From: Thermoplasmata archaeon
GTDB taxonomy: Archaea > Thermoplasmatota > Thermoplasmata > Lutacidiplasmatales > UBA184
NCBI GenBank assembly: GCA_021796385.1
Contig: JAJYXQ010000061.1
Location: forward strand, 4,529 to 53,094
Direction of reading: 5' to 3'
Length of the DNA: 48,566 nt
Under the pieces are notes generated by a model, which worked only from the letters and a program-made list of their open reading frames with translations, did not search any database and had not been told where the DNA came from. The translations under genes and the position numbers were made by a program. Positions within the stretch are counted from its first letter, which is position 1. Every line of letters begins with the position of its first letter. Below are positions 32,563-41,043 of the stretch, piece after piece.

Positions 32563-33990
32563 ATGCCGGTTCCCCGCATCGCGGTGATCGGTGGCGGTAT
32601 GGCGGGCCTCGCCGCGGCCTGGGAGCTCGCTCCTTTGGCCCGCCGAGGTGCCGTGGACGTGGAGCTCTTCGAGGCTTCGAAAAGGTTGGGAGGTGCGGTG
32701 TGCACCGATCGGGGGAGCGGTGGGATCATCGAAGGAGGGCCCGACTCCTTCCTCGCCCGGAAACCCGAGGCCCTCACCTTGGTGAGAGAGGTCGGGCTCG
32801 AAGGCTCCATTATCGGGGTGCAGCGGGGAGGGAGCTATCTCCTCCTCCGGGGGCGGTTCCGATCCCTCCCGGCCGTCGGCCCTTCGGGTCTGCCCACCGA
32901 CGTCCGTACCTTCCTCCGGAGCGACCTCCTTTCCTGGAGGGCCAAGCTCCGGGCCTCCGCCGACCTCCTGCTTCCGCGCACCCGTGCCCTTCGCGGGGAA
33001 GGGGATGTCTCCCTTGGAAAGTTCCTCGAACGCCGGCTCGGCCGTGAGGTGGTCGACCACTTGGCTGCCCCGGTCGCCGGCGGCATCCACCTCACCGACG
33101 TTGACGAGCTCAGCCTTCGGGCGACCTATCCGGACCTCGCCCGTATGGAAGCGGAGCATCGCAGCCTGATCCTCGGCGTGCGCGCACGGGCGCGAGAGGG
33201 CCCGGTTGGCACCCGGCCTCCCGTTTCACCGTTCCTCACCCTTCGTTCGGGGCTCGCCTCCTTCGTCGAGGCTCTGGTGGAGAAAATCCCCGAAGTGAGG
33301 GTCAGGACCCACACTCGGGTCGAGGGTATCGACCGGGACCTAGAGGGCCGGTACCGCTTGCAGGTGGACGGAAAAGAGGATGAGCGCTTCGACGGGGCTG
33401 TGCTCTGCACCTCCGCACCCGATCTGGCCTCGCTCCTTCCATCCTCGATGGATGTTTGGAAGCGTTTACTCGGCCAGGTCCACTACTCACCGATAATCGT
33501 GGTCGGGCTAGCCTATCGCGAGGAGCCGGATCGGGTCCCCTTCGACCGGGCCGGGGTGATGATCCTGCGCGAGGAATCCCGCGTGCTGGCCGGGATATCC
33601 TTTCCCTCCCGGAAGTGGGGCTATGCGGTACCGGGTGGTGGGACCAGCATACGAGCGTACCTGGACCGCCGTTCCACCCCGTATTGGATGGGCCTCTCGG
33701 ATGCCGAAGTGCTTTCGCGTGTGGGGGAAGAGATCCATCGGGTGCTCGGCATCGGCGAAAGGCCGTTCTACACACGAGTCTTCCGCCACCCCACCGCTCT
33801 GCCGCAATACCGTGTTGGCCATCTCGATCTTATCCGACGGATCAAAGCAGAGGCCACCCTCTGGCCCGGGGTCGCCCTGGCCGGGGCGCTCTACAACGGA
33901 ATCGGCCTTTCGGACTGCATCCGGAGCGGAAGGGATGGCGCCCGTGCCGTGCTCGCATCCCTGGGCCAGCGGCCAGGCGCCACCGCTTGA
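32563..33990 (+). CDS. hemY: protoporphyrinogen/coproporphyrinogen III oxidase, HemY/CgoX type
   Basis: A 475-residue FAD enzyme of the oxygen-dependent type. The N-terminus IAVIGGGMAGLAAAWELAPL is the FAD fold, followed by VELFEASKRLGGAVCTD and GGIIEGGPDSFLARKPEALT, typical of porphyrinogen oxidases. The middle has VVDHLAAPVAGGIHLTDVDE, and the C-terminus ALAGALYNGIGLSDCIRSGR is the family FAD-closing segment. There is no membrane helix. It forms an operon-like pair with hemH (three-base gap). Whether the substrate is proto- or coproporphyrinogen cannot be told from sequence; lack of a hemF/hemN in the window leaves both open. Confidence 0.93.
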   Translation: MPVPRIAVIGGGMAGLAAAWELAPLARRGAVDVELFEASKRLGGAVCTDRGSGGIIEGGPDSFLARKPEALTLVREVGLEGSIIGVQRGGSYLLLRGRFRSLPAVGPSGLPTDVRTFLRSDLLSWRAKLRASADLLLPRTRALRGEGDVSLGKFLERRLGREVVDHLAAPVAGGIHLTDVDELSLRATYPDLARMEAEHRSLILGVRARAREGPVGTRPPVSPFLTLRSGLASFVEALVEKIPEVRVRTHTRVEGIDRDLEGRYRLQVDGKEDERFDGAVLCTSAPDLASLLPSSMDVWKRLLGQVHYSPIIVVGLAYREEPDRVPFDRAGVMILREESRVLAGISFPSRKWGYAVPGGGTSIRAYLDRRSTPYWMGLSDAEVLSRVGEEIHRVLGIGERPFYTRVFRHPTALPQYRVGHLDLIRRIKAEATLWPGVALAGALYNGIGLSDCIRSGRDGARAVLASLGQRPGATA

Positions 33991-34014
33991 CTACACGCAA
34001 CGGGGCATCGGAAT

Positions 34015-34020
34015 CAAATA
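34015..34020 (+). promoter_or_regulatory. weak TATA-like box of the Cas4-like gene
   Basis: CAAATA is centred 26 bases before the ATG at 34044. Confidence 0.35.
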
Positions 34021-34043
34021 GGCTCTACACCCCTCCGGGCATC

Positions 34044-34867
34044 ATGTCGCGTTCCCCACAGCAGAAGTACATCGGTGCCCGAGAGTTGGCGGAGTACGTC
34101 TACTGTCCCCGGGCGTGGTGGTACTCCTCCCGAGGTGTGGCGGGACCCCGTTCGGAGACCGGGTCCGCCGAGTCATCGCTCGTAGCGGGCCGCCGATTCC
34201 ACGAGGTGACCGAGGTGCGTCATGTGCGGGAGCAGTACGCCTCCCGCGCCCCCTATGCTGCCGTGGCGATCGCCGGTATGCTGGCACTCGGAGGCCTAGT
34301 GCTTTGGTGGTTCCACTGGTTGCGATTCTGATTGCCGGGCTGGTGGTGATCACCGCCTGGGCCCTCTACCGGACCGCCCACCCCCGGCTTCGGGGAACGA
34401 AGGTCCGGGCCGTCGACCTTGCGGAGGGAAGATGGGCGAGGTCCGTCTGGGTGCCGATGGAGCGTGTTCCGACCATGACCTCGGCTCGCTACGGGTTGAC
34501 CGGTCGACCCGATGAACTGCGGGAGACCTCAGACGGCCGGGTGTTCCCCGTGGAGATCAAATCGGGTCGCGCAGCACCGGGAGGACATGCGCACGCTTCG
34601 CACGAGATCCAGGTGCTCGCGTATTGCCTGTTACTGGAAGAGGAGGGGAACCCCCCACCGTACGGCCTTCTCGTGTACGGGAACGGCGCGGAGATCCAAG
34701 TACCTTGGAACGCGGTGGGACGTCGGAGGGTGCTTGCGGCCCTGGCAGAGGTCCAGCGGCCCTACCGCGGAGCGATGTCCCCGGCATACCCGAAGTGCGT
34801 CCGATGCCCATACCGTGGTTCGTGCGAGGGGGCGATCGCCGTCGGGGTGCGGAGAACGCAGCCTTGA
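34044..34867 (+). pseudogene. Cas4/RecB-type nuclease with internal membrane segments, split by a -1 frameshift
   Basis: Two overlapping frames add up to one Cas4-like protein of about 270 residues. Frame one (34044-34331, 95 residues) has the cluster cysteine in YVYCPRAWWYSSRG, the motif I His in GRRFHEVTE and a membrane segment AAVAIAGMLALGGLVLWW, then stops. Frame two (from about 34304, ending 34867) continues with a second helix PLVAILIAGLVVITAWALY, then the nuclease residues: Asp in TGRPDELRE, Glu and Lys in FPVEIKSGR, Gln and Tyr in EIQVLAYCLLLEEE, and three cluster cysteines in KCVRCPYRGSC. All PD-(D/E)xK and iron-sulfur residues are intact. A one-base deletion, a sequencing error, ribosomal frameshifting, or a true two-gene split (TTG at 34304) are all possible. 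No other cas gene or array lies in the window. Confidence 0.75.
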
Positions 34868-34957
34868 CCCCGATGCGTGGGGTCCGTTCGATGACGCGGT
34901 CCTGCACGCAAGGGGAACGGAGTGACGGGCCGTGCGGGAGCGAGGATCTCCGCGCGC

Positions 34958-36562
34958 TCAGCGAAGCCCCGCGACCGTCCCGTCCTGTTGGAGTTCCATC
35001 TGGGCGGAGCGGGGGTCCGACGGAAGCCCCGGCATCGTTTGGATGTTCCCGAGGAGGGCCACGAGATAGCCCGCGCCCGCGGCGGGGATGAAGCGCCGGG
35101 CGGTGACCTTGAACCCCTTGGGTCTTCCGGTGGCCTTCGGATTGTCGGAGATCGAGAGGGCGGTCTTCGCCATGCACACCGGCACGCGGCCGATCTCCGG
35201 CCACAGGGGCGTGGCGAGCTGCGCCTCGGCCTCCGGGGTGAGGCTCACCCCGTCCCCGCCATAGATGTCCCGGACGATCCGGTCCATCTTCTCCAGGACC
35301 GGCATCTCCAGCGTATACGCGGGATGGGCGACCGAGGACCTTTCCAGCGTTTCGAGGACCCGCCGGGCCAGGTCCTCGCAACCCTCGCCCCCCTTCGCAT
35401 AGGCGTAAGAATCCGCCACGGGCGTCCCCCAATCCGCGCAGGCGCTCTTCACCCGGGCGACGTCCTCCTCGGAATCGGTGGGGAAGCGGTTGAGCGCCAC
35501 GACCACCTCGAGCCCGAGGTGCTTGAGGTTGTGGATGTGCTGCTCCATGTTCTCGAGTCCTCCCTTGAGCCCCACTTCGCCTGATGAGTCCTGATGCGAC
35601 CGAAGGACGGGTAGGCTCGCAACCAGCACCGCGGCCGAAGGAAGGAACCCACCGATCGGTGAGACGAGGTCCACGAACTTCTCTGCGCCGAGGTCCGTTG
35701 CAAAGCCCGCTTCGACGACGGCGATGTCCGTGAGATTCTGGGCGAGCCGGGTGGAGGTGACCGTCGAGGTACCGTAGGAGAGGTTCCCGAACGGCCCGCC
35801 GTGCACAAGGACCGGGGTGCCGTCGGAGGATTGAAGGAGGTTCGGGAGGAGGGCCCGCCGGAGCAGGGCGGTCATAGGACCTTCGGCCCCGATCGCGCTT
35901 GCGGTCACGAGCCGACCCTGTCTATCCCGGGCCACGAGGATGCGGCCGAGCCGCGCCTGGAGGTCGTGGAAGTCCCGGGCGAGCCCGAGGATGGCGGTGA
36001 CCTCGGAGGCGGGGGTGATGATGAAGCTCCCCCTTCGGGGGGGACCGTTCTTGTCCCCCAGGCCGATCTCGATGTCGCGCAGTGCCCGGTCCTCCATATC
36101 GAGCGTCCGGGGCCAGAAGATCTGCGCCGGGTCGATGGAGAGCGAGTTGCCGTGGTGGAGGACGTTGTCCACAAGGGCGGCGAGTAGGTTGTGGGCATTG
36201 GATACCGCATCCAGGTCGCCCGTGAGGCCGAGGTTGACGTCCACGAAGGGTTCGATGGTGGAACGCCCCCCGCCTCCACCGCCGCCCTTGATCCCGAAGA
36301 CGGGGCCGAGGGAGGGCTGACGGACGCAGGTTATGGCGCGGGAACCGATCCGATTCAGGGCGGAACCGAGGCCGATGGAATTCACCGTCTTGCCGACACC
36401 GAATGCGGTCGGGGTGATCCCGGTGACGAGCACGATCTTGCCCGGGGACCCATTGCGCGGTCGGACGAGGGTCGGGTCTACTTTGCCGATCCAGCGGCCG
36501 TACGGCTGCCAAGCCTCTTCGGGGAGGTTCAGGTCCCGCGCGATCTCTTCGATGCGACGCAT
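34958..36562 (-). CDS. fhs: formate-tetrahydrofolate ligase
   Basis: A 534-residue enzyme making 10-formyl-tetrahydrofolate from formate and ATP. Signatures: VLVTGITPTAFGVGKTVNSI (P-loop; the usual form is TPTPxGEGK, so it is slightly altered), CVRQPSLGPVFGIKGG, GRSTIEPFVDVNLGLTGDLD, IDPAQIFWPRTLDMEDRALR, HGGPFGNLSYGTSTV and, at the end, FIPAAGAGYLVALLGNIQTM with PGLP. It is about 20 residues shorter than most members. A TATA-like box lies 32 bases before the ATG. It is convergent with the Cas4-like gene and would serve one-carbon metabolism; no other folate gene is nearby. Confidence 0.93.
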   Translation of the reverse strand: MRRIEEIARDLNLPEEAWQPYGRWIGKVDPTLVRPRNGSPGKIVLVTGITPTAFGVGKTVNSIGLGSALNRIGSRAITCVRQPSLGPVFGIKGGGGGGGRSTIEPFVDVNLGLTGDLDAVSNAHNLLAALVDNVLHHGNSLSIDPAQIFWPRTLDMEDRALRDIEIGLGDKNGPPRRGSFIITPASEVTAILGLARDFHDLQARLGRILVARDRQGRLVTASAIGAEGPMTALLRRALLPNLLQSSDGTPVLVHGGPFGNLSYGTSTVTSTRLAQNLTDIAVVEAGFATDLGAEKFVDLVSPIGGFLPSAAVLVASLPVLRSHQDSSGEVGLKGGLENMEQHIHNLKHLGLEVVVALNRFPTDSEEDVARVKSACADWGTPVADSYAYAKGGEGCEDLARRVLETLERSSVAHPAYTLEMPVLEKMDRIVRDIYGGDGVSLTPEAEAQLATPLWPEIGRVPVCMAKTALSISDNPKATGRPKGFKVTARRFIPAAGAGYLVALLGNIQTMPGLPSDPRSAQMELQQDGTVAGLR

Positions 36563-36590
36563 GCCCGTGACCTGCTCGAACGGCCCGAGC

Positions 36591-36598
36591 GTTTAACC
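36591..36598 (-). promoter_or_regulatory. TATA-like box of fhs
   Basis: GGTTAAAC on the minus strand, 32 bases before the ATG at 36562; it overlaps the stop codon of the upstream regulator gene. Confidence 0.45.
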
Positions 36599-37324
36599 AT
36601 TGCCCAGAGCGGGCTTCCCCGTGCCGCCAACCACGTCGTCGGCGGCTGCATGCATCAGGCGGCTCTCGATGCGCGTCATGATCTCCACGAGGGTCGACTT
36701 CGATACATGCAGGCGCTGGGCCAAAGACGAGGCGCTTGCGCGCCGGGGAACGTCCCAGTACCCCGACAGGTAGGCTTCCCGGAACACCGCCTGTTGGCGC
36801 TCCGTGAGGAGGGCCTCGTGCCCCTCGAAGGCCGCGTGGCGTAAGGACATGATCCGGACGTCACGATACCGCTTCCGGGAATAGTTGTAGATCCGGCGCA
36901 GTTCCTCCGGCGACGCCGTGAAGATGACGTTGTGGACCCCTTTCTCGATCGTGGCCGGGAGCGTTGGCGGGACGCCCAGTTGCTGGTGGAGGCGGACGAT
37001 TGGGCAGATCGGGTGGCGGATACGGAAGGTAATGGTGTTCGCCTCCGAATGCAGGACCTCGACTGAACGCACGCCGGGGCAACTCCGAAGTTCCTCGACC
37101 CAGGTGTCCGGGGGCACCGGACCCGTCATTCGGACATCCTCGACCATCTCGGTGTCCGAGATAGGCAGCCCCGAGAGCACCTCGATCGTCATTTCGGGAT
37201 GCCGATGGGTGGACTGCACGAGGCAGCAAGAGTATGTCGGTAACGAGAAGGCCATCCGGCACATCGAAGGAGACGCAGGCGGCTCTCCATCCATCGGCGC
37301 CGATTCCATAGCCATGGCTTCCAT
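36593..37324 (-). CDS. HTH_10 (Bat-like) transcriptional regulator
   Basis: A 243-residue protein with a C-terminal HTH_10 domain: LTERQQAVFREAYLSGYWDV, PRRASASSLAQRLHVSKSTL and VEIMTRIESRLMH. The N-terminal part has YSCCLVQSTHRHPEMTIEVL, a Cys-Cys/His pattern resembling the regulator at the right edge of the window, then an alpha/beta part with ICPIVRLHQQLGVPPTLPAT. The start at 37324 is supported by GGAGG seven bases upstream and a TATA-like box about 42 bases upstream, giving a 16-base leader. It lies 30 bases before fhs on the same strand and may regulate it. The ligand is unknown. Confidence 0.88.
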   Translation of the reverse strand: MEAMAMESAPMDGEPPASPSMCRMAFSLPTYSCCLVQSTHRHPEMTIEVLSGLPISDTEMVEDVRMTGPVPPDTWVEELRSCPGVRSVEVLHSEANTITFRIRHPICPIVRLHQQLGVPPTLPATIEKGVHNVIFTASPEELRRIYNYSRKRYRDVRIMSLRHAAFEGHEALLTERQQAVFREAYLSGYWDVPRRASASSLAQRLHVSKSTLVEIMTRIESRLMHAAADDVVGGTGKPALGNG

Positions 37325-37362
37325 GTCCAACCCTCCTTGTAAGGAAGGATGTGTACGCGGGC

Positions 37363-37370
37363 GTATAATG
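37363..37370 (-). promoter_or_regulatory. TATA-like box of the HTH_10 regulator at 36593-37324
   Basis: CATTATAC on the minus strand, about 42 bases before the ATG, predicting a short leader that carries the GGAGG ribosome site. Confidence 0.55.
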
Positions 37371-37435
37371 GTGGTTCTCATTTCCGGAAATCGGAAAATG
37401 GTGTGGCGGCCCTGTCCGACCCTACGGGTCCATCT

Positions 37436-37939
37436 TCAGTTCCCGTTCTCGGCCGTGGCTCCGGACGGAGGTTCCGCACCCGTGAAAGGAGAGCGCTTCT
37501 TGAGCAAGACCACCCGCCGGAACTCCACAACGACCCCCTGTTGATCGTCGAGCAAACGGTCGGTGTAGGTGACGATCCCTCCGCCGGGATGCGACCGGCT
37601 GGGACGGACGGACAACACCTCCGTGCTCAGGTGGACCCGCTCTCCCGGATAGAGGGGTTGGCGGAACTTCACCTCCTCCAGGGACACGAGCGCGACGAGG
37701 GAGTCCCGAGTGATCCCCGCGGCCGACCAGAGCCCGAGGGCGACGGAGAGGGTGAGCATCCCGTGGGCGATGGGTCGTCCGAAGGGTGTCGTCCTTGCGA
37801 ACTCCGGGTCGAGGTGGATCGGGTTCCGGTCCCCCGTGAGCTCGGCGAACTCCCGGACGTCGGCGGATGTGATGGTCCGGGGTTGGCCCTCGAACCGGTC
37901 GCCCTCGTGCATATCCTCGAAATACCGTGTGTCCGGCAC
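37436..37939 (-). CDS. MaoC-family hydratase/dehydratase
   Basis: A 167-residue hot-dog-fold protein of the (R)-specific enoyl-CoA hydratase type. The catalytic Asp/His segment FAELTGDRNPIHLDPEFART is followed by PFGRPIAHGMLTLSVALGLW. EEVKFRQPLYPGERVHLSTE is the typical second half. The start is a GTG just after the MMPL stop, so it is read from the same mRNA. It probably acts on an acyl-CoA; the link to a lipid exporter suggests lipid metabolism but is inference. Confidence 0.92.
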   Translation of the reverse strand: MPDTRYFEDMHEGDRFEGQPRTITSADVREFAELTGDRNPIHLDPEFARTTPFGRPIAHGMLTLSVALGLWSAAGITRDSLVALVSLEEVKFRQPLYPGERVHLSTEVLSVRPSRSHPGGGIVTYTDRLLDDQQGVVVEFRRVVLLKKRSPFTGAEPPSGATAENGN

Positions 37940-37940
37940 A

Positions 37941-40900
37941 CTACACCTTGGAAGGGCTGGGGACCCGCTTCCGACGCCCCGGGAGCCACCAAACCCGCTC
38001 GCCGAGGATGCTGATGAGCGCGGGCATGAGGAAGGTCCGGACGATCATCGCATCCAAGATCACGGCGACGCCGAGGGAGAAGCCGATGGTCCGGAGGAGG
38101 GCGAACGAGCTCGAGGCCAGGACGAAGAACACGCTGGCGAGGATGATGGCCGCGGCGGTGATGATCCCACCGGTGTACCCCACGGCCTTCACCACCGCCT
38201 CCCGGGTCGGGATCCCCGCGGACTTCTCCTCCCGGATCCGGGTCAGGATGAACACGTTGTAGTCCATCCCAAGGCCAAGAACGATGATGAACAGGATGAC
38301 CCGGTCGAAGAAGAATATCGGCGTCGAGAGCGCCACGGCCATCACGAGGTAGGTGACGGCCCATGCCCACGCGATCGACACCCCGATGGTCACGACCGCC
38401 ATGAGCGGGATGGTCAGGGAGGCGAGCAGCGCAAGGAGCACCACGATGAGGCCGATCACCACGATCGTGATCATGCGGTCGAGCGCCTGAGAGGTCTGGA
38501 AGTCGAGGTCCTTCAGTTCGGAGGCCGCGCCCCCGTAGTAGACCGCCTGGATGCCGGGATGCGACTGTGCGTACGCTCCCAAGCGGTCCTCGACGCTTGA
38601 CAGGGCCTGGATGGTGGAGAGCGAGAGGCCTCCGGTCGATGGCACCACGGTGAAGAGGATCGAACGCCCGTCGGTCCCGACGTACGGGGAGAGCGTGGCA
38701 TTGAGCTCGACCTGCTGGACGGGGCCTAGGGAGCCGTACGAGAGCCACGAGGAGAGCGGGGCCCCGTAGGGACCCGTGGGGGAATCCACGTAGGCGATCC
38801 CCGGGGTTGCGTTCAGCATGGCGGTGACATTGGCGATCGCCTGGAACTCCCCGGGACTCTCATGGCCGTTCGTGATGAGGGGAGCGTTGAAGGTGACGAG
38901 CACGTCGAGGGGAAAGACGTACCCGGGACCGAAATGGTCGGAGATCACCTGGAGCCCCTGCGAGGAGGGCGAGTTCGCGGGCAGCTGCCCGAAGTAATCG
39001 TAGGTGACCGGCGCGGTGAAAGCGATGTAGGAAAGGGGCAACGAGACAAGCGCCGCGACGAGGACGATCGGCACCGCGTGCTTGACGGCATACCGGCCGG
39101 CCTTCTGGAAATAGGTCTGGCCCGTCTCCGCCCGCTGCTCTCGGACCTCCTCCCGCCGGACCATCCGCTCCTTCCGGTCTGGCCAGAAGACCCGGGGGCC
39201 GAGCAGGACGATGAGTGCCGGTACCACGGTCAGCGAGATGAGCAGCGCAATGAAGACGGACAGCGAGAGCACCATCCCCCACTCGCTCAGCAGGGCGACC
39301 CCCGAGAAGGCGAGGGCTAGGGTCGAGAGGATGACCGTGGCCCCGCTGATAGCGATGCTCTCCCCCGCCCAGGTCATCGTGGCGATCACCGCCTGTTTGT
39401 GCTCCTTACCGTGGGCGAGCTCTTCACGGTAGCGCGAAAAGAGGAACACCGCATAGTCCGTTCCCACACCCAGCACGAAGGCATCCTGCAGCTCGAGGGA
39501 GGTGACGTCGACCCTCGTGATCATCGTGCCGATGAGGTAGGTCCCACCCATGGCGATGATGAGCGCCATCGCTATCGGGCCGAAGGCGACGAGGGGCGTC
39601 ACCGGGGAGCGGAAGTAGAGGGCCGTGATGAGGAGCAGGACCGAGACGCTCAAGGGCAGCGTAAGGACGAGGCCGCCCGAGAGCACACTGTTCTCGTCCT
39701 TGTCGAGCGGGGCCACCCCGGTCTGGTAGTACGATATGCCGCCCGCCGGATCGGTCCGGTGGAGGACCGATCCGAGGATCTGGTCCATCGTATCAATGTT
39801 GTTGAAGATCGGTTGGCTTCCGTCGGGCGCCGTGTAGGCATCCTGCTGGGTGTAGGATAGGGCGATGAGGGTGAGTTCTCCGTCCGGGGAGACGAAGGAG
39901 CGCTCGAGGGAGAGGGGGATCGGGAGTGGGTAGTCCGCGACCGGGGTGGTGTCCGCCGTCCGGTTCGCCCAGGCCGAGACGGTGGCGGACGTTCCGCCGG
40001 AAGGGAAGGTCATCCACACCGAAAGGACCCACGGGGCGGATAGCCCCGTCTGGGATGCGATGACCCGGGCGGTGAGCCCCCGTACGGCCGGGACTTCCGT
40101 GAAGTTCTCGACCCCGAGCCCCGAGAGCGCGGGGCCGGCGAGTTGGGGGGAAACCAGCGGAAGCCCACCCGAGAGCGCCACGGGACCCAGGGACTGCCGC
40201 GCGAGATTGTCCGAACAGGCGAGGAAGAGTGGGTAGAGCCCCGCCTCTCCAGCGCAGGACGGGGTGGTGTTGAAGGCGGCATAGTATATCGAAAGTCCCC
40301 GGACCAACGTGGCGTGGACGGTCGCGTTGGTGTAGGCCGAGAGCGTGTAGTTGGCCTGGAGGTAGGCGTCCCAGTTGACCTGGGAACCGTTCGCGCTCGG
40401 GTTCGCTTCGCGCACGGCGTACCACGATTGCGCGTACGTCGCGGGAGGGGTCCACAAAAGGAGCGCCGTGTCGTTGAGGGCCGAGTAGAGGGAAGTGGGA
40501 CCCTGGGTGCTGTTCGCAAGGACGGCGAGCGTGAGTTCGGTCTGTCCGGCGAGGTATTCCGCGTAGGTGTCGTAAAGATCCGAGATCGTCGCGAGGTACT
40601 GGATCGAACGATTGGACTGGATGGCCCGGGCAACGGCGACCGTGCTGGCCTGGCCCGCGGGACCCGTGATGTTGGACCCGTCGAGCACGATGATGCTGGA
40701 GGAGGCGGTGTTCTGGCTGGGGAAGAGGGCGGATATCTCGTTCGCCGCGACAATGCTGGGGGCGTTGTTCGGTAGCACCGTGGCCGAGTTCGTAGTCGCG
40801 CTCCCGAGATTGCTCAGCGTGGGGACAGCTACGATGAGGAGGATGACCCACGCGATGAGCGGATAGTAAGGGTGCCGGGTGATCCATGTCCCGAGGGCTG

Positions 40901-40943
40901 CGAAGGCCCGTTCCTTGCCCGACAGCTCCTTCTCGGCCACCAC
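37941..40943 (-). CDS. MMPL/RND-family membrane exporter
   Basis: A 1000-residue membrane protein with two repeated MMPL halves, each with a large extracytoplasmic loop after the first helix and a block of five more helices. Helices seen include YPLIAWVILLIVAVPTLSNL, LVLTLPLSVSVLLLITALYF, AMALIIAMGGTYLIGTMI, AVPIVLVAALVSLPLSYIAF, MITIVVIGLIVVLLALLASL and VILFIIVLGLGMDYNVFILT. The MMPL motif LGVGTDYAVFLFSRYREEL and its repeat LGLGMDYNVFILTRIREEK carry the Asp-Tyr of the proton relay. It likely exports lipids or hydrophobic compounds. The start is GTG, 24 bases after a TATA-like box. Confidence 0.92.
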   Translation of the reverse strand: MVAEKELSGKERAFAALGTWITRHPYYPLIAWVILLIVAVPTLSNLGSATTNSATVLPNNAPSIVAANEISALFPSQNTASSSIIVLDGSNITGPAGQASTVAVARAIQSNRSIQYLATISDLYDTYAEYLAGQTELTLAVLANSTQGPTSLYSALNDTALLLWTPPATYAQSWYAVREANPSANGSQVNWDAYLQANYTLSAYTNATVHATLVRGLSIYYAAFNTTPSCAGEAGLYPLFLACSDNLARQSLGPVALSGGLPLVSPQLAGPALSGLGVENFTEVPAVRGLTARVIASQTGLSAPWVLSVWMTFPSGGTSATVSAWANRTADTTPVADYPLPIPLSLERSFVSPDGELTLIALSYTQQDAYTAPDGSQPIFNNIDTMDQILGSVLHRTDPAGGISYYQTGVAPLDKDENSVLSGGLVLTLPLSVSVLLLITALYFRSPVTPLVAFGPIAMALIIAMGGTYLIGTMITRVDVTSLELQDAFVLGVGTDYAVFLFSRYREELAHGKEHKQAVIATMTWAGESIAISGATVILSTLALAFSGVALLSEWGMVLSLSVFIALLISLTVVPALIVLLGPRVFWPDRKERMVRREEVREQRAETGQTYFQKAGRYAVKHAVPIVLVAALVSLPLSYIAFTAPVTYDYFGQLPANSPSSQGLQVISDHFGPGYVFPLDVLVTFNAPLITNGHESPGEFQAIANVTAMLNATPGIAYVDSPTGPYGAPLSSWLSYGSLGPVQQVELNATLSPYVGTDGRSILFTVVPSTGGLSLSTIQALSSVEDRLGAYAQSHPGIQAVYYGGAASELKDLDFQTSQALDRMITIVVIGLIVVLLALLASLTIPLMAVVTIGVSIAWAWAVTYLVMAVALSTPIFFFDRVILFIIVLGLGMDYNVFILTRIREEKSAGIPTREAVVKAVGYTGGIITAAAIILASVFFVLASSSFALLRTIGFSLGVAVILDAMIVRTFLMPALISILGERVWWLPGRRKRVPSPSKV

Positions 40944-40963
40944 GGCGTGAACTACGGGTCCGA

Positions 40964-40971
40964 TAGATAAG
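40964..40971 (-). promoter_or_regulatory. TATA-like box of the MMPL-MaoC unit
   Basis: CTTATCTA on the minus strand, centred 24 bases before the GTG at 40943. Confidence 0.55.
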
Positions 40972-41043
40972 CTTGCACCGATGGGTGATCGGAAGGGCTT
41001 CCCGGAGCCGGGTATTTCGTGGAGCGGCCCGAGGTGGGACGGG

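Noticed and set aside
31894-33159. 421-codon minus-strand frame opposite hemH/hemY
   Set aside because: Runs antisense through two well-defined heme genes and has no domain signature.
34044-34867. CRISPR-Cas locus
   Set aside because: The Cas4-like gene stands alone; no repeat-spacer array and no cas1, cas2 or effector genes were seen anywhere in the window, so I do not call a CRISPR system.
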